Made by a program: the position numbers and the translations under genes | From: Lampris incognitus | Taxonomy: Eukaryota > Chordata > Actinopteri > Lampriformes > Lampridae | Reading direction: 5' to 3' | Assembly: GCF_029633865.1 (NCBI RefSeq) | Contig: NC_079219.1 | Coordinates: 56,106,682 to 56,170,681 of the forward strand | DNA: 64,000 bases | Shown: positions 60,701 through 64,000 of the stretch, piece by piece | Layout of the letters: each line of letters starts with the position of its first letter | How positions within the stretch are numbered: position 1 is the first letter of the stretch | The notes under the pieces: model-generated | What the model was told of the DNA's origin: nothing | Databases searched by the model: none | What the model saw: the letters and a program-made list of their open reading frames with translations, nothing else

Positions 60701-63180
60701 CAGACCAAGCTCTCTGAGCAGATCCAGCACCAGCTCTCCCAGCCATCAAACGAAGACAAAACTTAGATGCAGGTATGAACAAAGACACTGCATGGACGGT
60801 ACTGGGTGAGGCCACCGGTGCCCTTGGTGTTTCCTCTTCAGGCACAGCTCGAGGCAGGGCCATGGTCCCTGGGCCCACAGGACGCAGCAGACCAAGCTCT
60901 GCCAGCCATCAAACGAAGACACAAACTTGAGATGCAGTAGTGGACAAAGACACTGCATGGGTGAGGTCGCTGCAAATGTGAATTCGTGCCGCCATCTTCC
61001 CACACTCCATCTTCTCCTCCACTGTTTTCTGTCGAACCTCTAAGGTTGTTACAGCGCAAATCACCCTTCCACAATGACAAAGCCCATGGAGGCATACTAT
61101 GAGGGTATGTTAGCTTAAAAAGTGCAGGAAATTTAAGATTTTTTAAAATATGATACCTGCTGTGACAAAATGATAGCCTCATGACCCAAATCAATCCTTG
61201 AATATGATCTAGCTTGTGAGACAGAGGAAAAAAAGCTGGCCAAACAAATTTAACACAAACAATGCTATGGGGGGGGGGGTGTCTGGGCTCAGCCTTAGAG
61301 ATAGGGTGAGGAGCTCGGTCATCCGGAGGGAGCTTGGAGTAGAGCCACTGCTCCTTCACATCGAAGGGAGCCAGTTGAGATGGTTCGGGCATCTGATTAG
61401 GATGCCTCCTGGGCGCCTTCCTTTGGAGGTTTACCGGGCATGGCCAACTGGGAGGAGACCCCGGGGTAGACCCAGAACTCGCTGGAGGGACTACATGTCC
61501 AATCTGGCCTGGGAACGCCTTGGGATCCCCTAGGAGGAGCTGGAGGGAGCTGGGGAGAGGGACGTCTGGAGTGCCCTACTTAGCTTGCTGCCACCGCGAC
61601 CCGACCCCGGAAAAGCGGCAGAAGATGAGATGAGATGAGATGAGATGAGATGAGATGAGACAATGCTATTGAACAGTAGCTAATCTAATTTTCTGACACT
61701 GTGACATTTTTACAGATCCGTATCTGACGCTAGATAGTGAATGGCAAACTTGACAGACTGCCAGACGAGACAAAAGGTGAATAATGCAAGGTAAAGGCTT
61801 TTGGTCCACATCGTGAATGTTGTGTCTTAGAAACAAACTACTTACACTTCCTTCCTGAGGATCATAAAACCTCTGAAGAAGCTGAACAGTGGTGCTTTTT
61901 CCGCAGCCGCTGCTGCCAACCAGGGCCATGGTCTGACCATTATGCACAGTCAGAGACATGTTATTCAACACCTACACAGGAACGTAGTTAGAAGATAAGA
62001 TGTTAGTGTCATGAGCTCAAATCCAGCCATACATTCTTTGATGCTAAATAGCTTTGTGAAAATGGTCTACGTAACTTCCTGGATATGTAAAACTTCATAA
62101 AATGTCCCTTTTGGTAGGAAAATATGCTGTACATAATATGAGAAGACTGAAATCGTGCATGCAGGATCTACTACTACTTTCGGCTGCTCCCGTTAGGGGT
62201 CGCCACAGCGGATCATCTGTTTCCATCTCTTCCTGTCCTCTGCATCTTCCTCTGTCACACCAGCCACCTGCATGTCCTCTCTCACCACATCCATAAACCT
62301 CCTCTTTGGCCTTCCTCTTTTCCTCTTCCCTGGCAGCTCCATATTCAGCATCCTTCTCCCAATATACCCAGCATCTCTCCTCCACACATGTCCAAGCCAT
62401 CTCAATCTTGACTCTCTTGCTTTGTCTCCAAACCATCCAACCTGAGCGGCCCCTCTAATATAATTGTAATAGTAGTAGTAGTTGTTTTTTCTTTTTGGAT
62501 CCCCCCCCCCTCTTTTTCTCGCCAATTGTGTCCGGCCAGTTAGACCCCCCCCCCCCCGGATTTGGACACAGTTGCATTGGTTCAAAATATCTGTGAGGTG
62601 TGATGTGTGATGTGTGCATCTTTTACGTGACTGTCAGTGAAACTACAGGAAGGTGTGGTGGGTAGGAAGTTAAATGCCCAAAGAGCAGCAAAAGCTGCCT
62701 TAGTGGGGGACCTACTTTGACGTCAGGCCTTGAGGGGTAGGAGAAATGGATGTTCTTGAACTCTACGTTTCCTTTGATGTGGTCGGGCCTGTGGCCAGAT
62801 TCTGAAAAGCTGTTGATGTTCGGTTTCTGCAGGGGTAAACACAGTAAACATTATTCATTCATTTACCTCAACTCCGTTCAACTGGGTTTATCAGACATAT
62901 GCTAGGTTGCTGTATGGCCCTATTGATGGACACGCTGTAATAATGGTGGTGTCCATATTCACCTGATTATATCACTCTCTCTCTCTCTGTCAACCCCCCT
63001 CCTTTATCCTTCAGTCTGTTTCTCACCATGACCCAAAGCCCCTCCTCTTCAAACAGACAATGGGAGGAAGAGCCCTGGCCGCCCAGGTTTAGGTTAACAC
63101 ATTTAGCAGGGCTTATGTTTATTTACACCGCCCTTTGTGTTTCACTGTGGCTCTGTGTTATACACGCACGTGCGCGCGCG

Positions 63181-63260
<80 letters not shown>

Positions 63261-63930
63261 CTGCTCCGGTTGTTCTATCCCTGGCTTTGTTAGAGAGGAA
63301 GGTTGAGGGTCTGCTGCCTGTGATCTTGTAAAACTAATTTAAGGTTCTCTCTCCATCTATCTCTCTCTCTCTCTCTATCCTTCTCTGTCTCTATCACTCT
63401 CACTATCTCTCTCTCTGTCTATCTCATCTCTCTCTGTCTATCTCTCTCCATCTCTCTCTCTGTCTCTATATATACATATACATACATACACACACACACA
63501 AACACACACATATATGTATGTATATATATATATATATGTATGTATACATATATATGTATGTAGGTATAAACCTGGCTTCTACCTCAGTCTAACGTCTGAA
63601 GGATTTTGATCTAATCCCACTAATGGTATTCGTGAGGCATCACCCTTGGAAGGCAAGTTAAACTCAACCGGCAGCAGTTGGGTGTGCAACCACTTCATCA
63701 GAGGTCTCGCAGCCGTGCAAAGTCGGCCCAATGACCTGCAAGTCCCTCATTCACACTGCAGGCGCTCCAATTAGAGCCAAATCCCCATTACCGACTCCGA
63801 ATCTGTCGGTCACATCAAAGCGAGTCCCCGGAGCGCCCGGGTGGAGCGGCGCACCTTTCGGTAATGTAAACTGACAACCGCGCAGCAGCATAGGGGATGT
63901 AAATGCTGCGATTCGGTTGCGTTTTCCTTT

Positions 63931-63964
<34 letters not shown>

Positions 63965-64000
63965 TTTTGGGAGGTTTGCCCGTTCCTTACTTACGTTGTC
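33283..64000 (-). CDS. abcb4: P-glycoprotein, ABCB1/ABCB4-type transporter (3' part, 18 exons plus a partial one)
   Basis: ATP-driven plasma-membrane exporter of lipids and hydrophobic xenobiotics. Exons, 5' to 3' on the minus strand: 64000-63995 (last 6 bases), 62826-62716, 61971-61846, 60043-59840, 59660-59490, 58569-58408, 58146-57952, 57521-57375, 54856-54752, 54379-54302, 48204-48121, 47911-47708, 45806-45706, 43945-43805, 41731-41575, 41447-41250, 39341-39135, 37205-37059, 33489-33283. They encode the last 916 residues in one frame, matching human ABCB1 from about residue 365 to its end with the same exon borders. NBD1: Walker [11 protein letters not shown]-loop VVSQEP, signature MSGGQ (usually LSGGQ), Walker [14 protein letters not shown]-loop VVAHRLS. 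A linker follows with RRKST, a kinase-type site. TMD2 runs from PPVSFFKVL to the PNYAKAK region. NBD2: [41 protein letters not shown]1 lies beyond the window. The position beside crot is that of mammalian ABCB4; fish usually have one gene here, called abcb1 or abcb4. Confidence 0.95.
33612..34176 (-). mobile_element. tRNA-derived SINE split by a hAT-like fragment
   Basis: The abundant local SINE runs 33612-34008 and resumes with its head at 34141-34176. Between them, about 34009-34140, is a fragment beginning TTAACACATCTGATTCAATT and ending CTCCAGGAGCCGGGCTGGGC, typical of a fish hAT MITE end. Confidence 0.75.
34188..34312. repeat. Degenerate telomere-like CCCTAA/CCCCAA tract
   Basis: About 125 bases of mixed AACCCC, AACCCT and AACCTT hexamer-like units. 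It is followed by TTAATGTTAGACTCC and GGTGAAATGACGT, a flank that also follows a weaker tract of the same kind at 55917-56025. The shared flank points to a dispersed repeat rather than a chance interstitial telomere. Confidence 0.65.
34828..35197. mobile_element. Palindromic MITE inside the nested stack
   Basis: Arms of about 60 bases pair with each other: GACCCTGTTTACACTCGG with GATCGGATCACAAGTGGACA on the left, and the complementary CCACTTGTGATCCGATCG and GTGTAAACGGGATC on the right. There is no coding capacity. Confidence 0.75.
35271..35836 (+). mobile_element. hAT MITE with internal 41-bp minisatellite (copy 3)
   Basis: Complete element, CAGTGTTTCTCAACC to GAACCACTG, with an 8-bp target duplication (CTTTAGCC and CTTTAGTC, one mismatch). 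It has only three 41-bp units (35531-35640), against eight and ten in the other two copies. Confidence 0.9.
35929..36192 (+). mobile_element. tRNA-derived SINE fragment
   Basis: Part of the abundant local SINE, plus orientation, from GTTACCTCCGGCTTGGTCGG to an A-rich end at 36168-36187. The central part is shortened. Confidence 0.7.
37425..38890 (+). mobile_element. Rex1/L2-like LINE in ABCB intron
   Basis: Plus-strand copy of the same LINE family as 3148-5610. Motifs in broken frames: [13 protein letters not shown] near 37460, [16 protein letters not shown] near 37612, a catalytic YADDTT near 38050, LRQLKK near 38318 and the C-terminal tail to 38690. It then has a 3' UTR ending GTGGCTAACAAACAATC near 38878. 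It lies between the last two NBD2 exons and is not open. Confidence 0.8.
39464..39921 (-). mobile_element. tRNA-derived SINE in ABCB intron
   Basis: Full-length minus-strand copy of the abundant local SINE, with box B-like TTTGAACC near 39859 and CCACACCACCCGGACGCC at the head end. Confidence 0.85.
40190..41110. other. Intronic stretch with a short paired repeat, otherwise unassigned
   Basis: Between the SINE and the TG tract I see no exon. Sequences rich in AACCCGACCCGAA at about 40423 and AACCCGACGTGACCCGAAAA at about 41070 could be the ends of one unassigned element of about 0.65 kb. Small CA and TG runs lie at 40196-40212 and 40370-40388. Confidence 0.35.
41148..41231. repeat. (TG)n microsatellite next to an NBD2 exon donor
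   Basis: An 84-base TG run (CA on the gene strand) starting about 18 bases downstream of the donor of exon 41447-41250. Confidence 0.9.
41736..42010 (+). repeat. Long purine (GA-rich) tract
   Basis: About 275 bases that are almost entirely A and G on the plus strand. On the gene strand it is a long pyrimidine tract directly upstream of the acceptor of exon 41731-41575. Such tracts can form triplex DNA. Confidence 0.85.
42011..43464. other. Intron without recognised elements
   Basis: No exon or clear repeat family was recognised. A small inverted pattern near 42210-42260 (CCAGTTTTCCTAGCCAGACC and the region after it) may be a MITE remnant. The reading frames here are not supported by any known motif. 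Confidence 0.4.
43465..43650 (+). mobile_element. tRNA-derived SINE with internal deletion
   Basis: Head GGCGTCAGGGTAGCGTGGCG and box B GGTTCGAATCCCC, then CAATTGGCCGTG, after which the middle is missing and the tail GGGGTAATTGGCC follows. Confidence 0.8.
43985..45490 (-). mobile_element. Tx1-type LINE ORF1 relic in ABCB intron
   Basis: The - strand frames 45489-44863 and 44902-44576 resemble ORF1 of Tx1-clade L1-like elements. Landmarks are [70 protein letters not shown] and [11 protein letters not shown]-like text. A frame break lies near 44880-44900, and the later part to 43985 holds only fragments. No reverse transcriptase follows, so it is a partial copy. It sits between exons 45806-45706 and 43945-43805. 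Confidence 0.65.
46093..46523 (+). mobile_element. tRNA-derived SINE, near full length
   Basis: Best plus-strand example of the abundant local SINE: GCGTCCGGGTGGTGTGGTGG head, GTTCGAATCCCCGTG box B, CAATTGGCCGTGTCTGCGGG, and a 3' end in GGGGAGAAAAAATC. Confidence 0.9.
46612..46690 (+). mobile_element. DANA-like SINE 3' end
   Basis: GACTGCTGGGATAGGCTCCA followed by AGGATAAGCGG and a GGATGGATGG tail, matching the last 75 bases of 13632-14010. Confidence 0.75.
46846..47222 (-). mobile_element. tRNA-derived SINE, minus strand
   Basis: Same family as the copy at 46093 but opposite orientation, about 320 bases away. The two form an inverted pair within one ABCB intron and could fold together in the transcript. 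Confidence 0.8.
47539..47601. repeat. (TG)n microsatellite downstream of exon 47911-47708
   Basis: A TG run of about 62 bases, CA on the gene strand, starting about 107 bases past the donor. Confidence 0.9.
48010..48081. repeat. (TG)n microsatellite downstream of exon 48204-48121
   Basis: A TG run of about 72 bases, CA on the gene strand, starting about 40 bases past the donor. Confidence 0.9.
48880..49275 (+). mobile_element. CR1/L2-type LINE C-terminal tail
   Basis: A frame gives LWNSLP-like text near 48965 followed by F-rich tail motifs, as in CR1/L2 reverse transcriptases. It ends in AATAAAATGC and a TTTA microsatellite at about 49250-49275. Only the tail is present. Confidence 0.5.
50977..52982 (+). 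mobile_element. Tc1/mariner element with long inverted repeats
   Basis: The ends read CAAACCCCAATTCCAATGAA and, on the opposite strand, CAAACTCCAATTCCAATGAA. The element is flanked by TA on both sides, and removing it restores the RTE sequence. The inverted repeats extend about 220 bases. The transposase is Tc1-like: WSDES near 52195, DNAKPHSA near 52465 and DLSPIENVW near 52556 give the D, D and E residues. The frame 52185-52757 covers the catalytic part; the N-terminal part is in other frames with stops near 51775 and 51990 and a frame change near 52290. It is a dead copy. Confidence 0.9.
51039..51432 (+). mobile_element. tRNA-derived SINE inside the Tc1 left inverted repeat
   Basis: The head GGTCCGCGGTGGTGTAGCAG and box B GGGTTCGTGCCCC mark a tRNA-derived SINE distinct from the two other families here. 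The sequence AAAAACAGAATA flanks it on both sides as a 12-base target duplication. The intact right arm of the Tc1 element confirms the empty site. Confidence 0.85.
53790..54028 (-). mobile_element. DANA-like SINE fragment
   Basis: Minus-strand fragment ending GCACTAACCACTTGGCCACC with CTTCTTGCTGTGAGGC before it. The middle is deleted. It abuts the RTE relic. Confidence 0.75.
54427..54466. repeat. (TG)n microsatellite before exon 54379-54302
   Basis: A TG run of about 36 bases in the intron upstream (on the gene strand) of the exon. Confidence 0.85.
54886..55562 (+). repeat. Unassigned dispersed repeat with about 280-bp tandem units, copy A
   Basis: Shares its start (AACTACA with CATCCAAACTAACACAT) and end (GCCGCCATCTTCC) with copy B at about 60187-61000. 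It contains two diverged units, each starting GCTAGCAGTTAGCTTAGCCT (about 55012 and 55292) and containing GCCCTCGGTGTT and GGGCCCAC. The GC-rich units give open but meaningless frames. I do not recognise the family. Confidence 0.7.
55563..56299. other. Intron with weak telomere-like tract, no gene
   Basis: No exon is seen. About 55917-56025 is an AACCTTAACC-type degenerate tract ending in TTAATGTTAACTCC and GGTGAAATGTCGT, the same flank as after 34188-34312. Confidence 0.5.
56300..56600 (+). mobile_element. RTE-type LINE 3' tail
   Basis: C-terminal RTE coding tail ([30 protein letters not shown]) followed by CGCCCCCTAACGGGAGCAGC and a TAG repeat tail at 56571-56596. Confidence 0.85.
56857..56985 (-). 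mobile_element. DANA-like SINE 3' end, minus strand
   Basis: Starts with the CCATCCATCC tail, then CTGGAGCCTATCCCAGCAGT and GCCCTGGACAGGC, the complement of the 3' half of the family. Confidence 0.75.
57738..57784. repeat. (AG)n microsatellite
   Basis: An uninterrupted AG run of about 47 bases in the intron after the linker exon 58146-57952. Confidence 0.9.
58620..58990 (-). mobile_element. DANA-like SINE, minus strand
   Basis: Near-complete copy: 3' part ATTTAACCCATCCTAGC at the left, then CCCACCGCAGACACAGGGAG, and the tRNA-like head ending GGTGGCGCGGCG as complement at the right. Confidence 0.85.
60110..61005 (+). repeat. Unassigned dispersed repeat with about 280-bp tandem units, copy B
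   Basis: Longer copy of the repeat at 54886-55562. Units start with GCTAGCAGTTAGCTTAGCCT at about 60311 and 60591, and a third, shorter unit resumes near 60820. The last part has GCATGGACGGTACTGGGTGA and ends GTGCCGCCATCTTCCC. It lies in the intron between exons 61971-61846 and 60043-59840. Confidence 0.7.
61262..61665 (+). mobile_element. LINE reverse-transcriptase C-terminal fragment with ATGAG tail
   Basis: The frame 61216-61533 gives [52 protein letters not shown] and WERLGIP. The 3' end carries an (ATGAG)n tail at about 61625-61660. It is the same family as the fragment at 31440-31690. Only the C-terminal 130 or so codons are present. Confidence 0.8.
62166..62470 (-). mobile_element. 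RTE-type LINE 3' tail, minus strand
   Basis: Complement of the tail seen at 56300-56600, with the CTACTACT end at 62166 and the GGTCGCCACAGCGG motif at 62197. It lies in the intron between the first two NBD1 exons of the window. Confidence 0.85.
62490..62575 (-). mobile_element. SINE 3' fragment
   Basis: CTCGCCAATTGTGTCCGGCC and flanking poly-C match the 3' end of the abundant local SINE. It is about 60-80 bases only. Confidence 0.5.
62827..63994. other. ABCB intron at the right edge, microsatellite-rich
   Basis: Contains (CA)n at 63177-63257, a CT-rich tract at about 63345-63470, a TA/CATA tract at 63470-63560 and (TG)n at 63937-63960. Non-repetitive sequence at 63590-63930 shows no exon. 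The donor GTAAGT (minus strand) at 63994-63989 closes the preceding exon, whose last two codons encode Asp-Asn, as in human ABCB1. Confidence 0.7.
63177..63257. repeat. (CA)n microsatellite
   Basis: An AC run of about 75 bases preceded by a GCGCGCGC stretch that could adopt Z-DNA. Confidence 0.9.

Overview
The window is vertebrate nuclear DNA, most likely from a ray-finned fish and probably a percomorph-like teleost. The evidence is short coding exons with GT-AG introns, a carnitine octanoyltransferase gene lying tail to tail with a P-glycoprotein gene (the CROT-ABCB4 order also found in mammals), and a dense load of fish-type repeats: DANA-like SINEs, a second abundant tRNA-derived SINE, hAT MITEs, a Tc1 element, RTE and Rex1/L2-like LINEs, and long CA/TG tracts. 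The species assignment is inference.

Layout. 1-6.6 kb is gene-poor and full of LINE and MITE relics. 6.66-19.85 kb is duplication block 1, carrying a complete crot gene on the + strand (16 coding exons, 11059-18250, 608 aa). Its first intron holds a 2.5 kb, 26-bp-unit minisatellite. 19.86-21.84 kb is a junction made of a reverse-transcriptase relic and a small inverted crot exon 1 fragment. 21.84-32.55 kb is duplication block 2, carrying a second complete crot gene (16 coding exons, 24392-31057, 612 aa). 33.28-64.0 kb holds the 3' two thirds of an ABCB1/ABCB4-type multidrug transporter on the - strand. It comprises 18 complete exons plus the last six bases of one more, runs from just before NBD1 to the stop codon, and its 5' part lies beyond the right edge.

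Function. Both crot copies keep the catalytic His, the pocket Gly expected of a medium-chain enzyme and a C-terminal Ser-Gln-Leu peroxisomal signal, so both are predicted peroxisomal carnitine acyltransferases. The transporter is a plasma-membrane ATP-driven lipid/xenobiotic exporter. No functional link between the two families is claimed; their adjacency is old synteny.

The main discovery candidate is the tandem crot duplication. Gene bodies are almost identical while promoters, exon 1 and 3' ends have diverged strongly, which suggests gene conversion. Each copy has a private change in an otherwise conserved motif, and each promoter has its own hAT insertion. All exon boundaries were read by eye from splice sites, frame continuity and recall of the human proteins; no alignment or database search was run.
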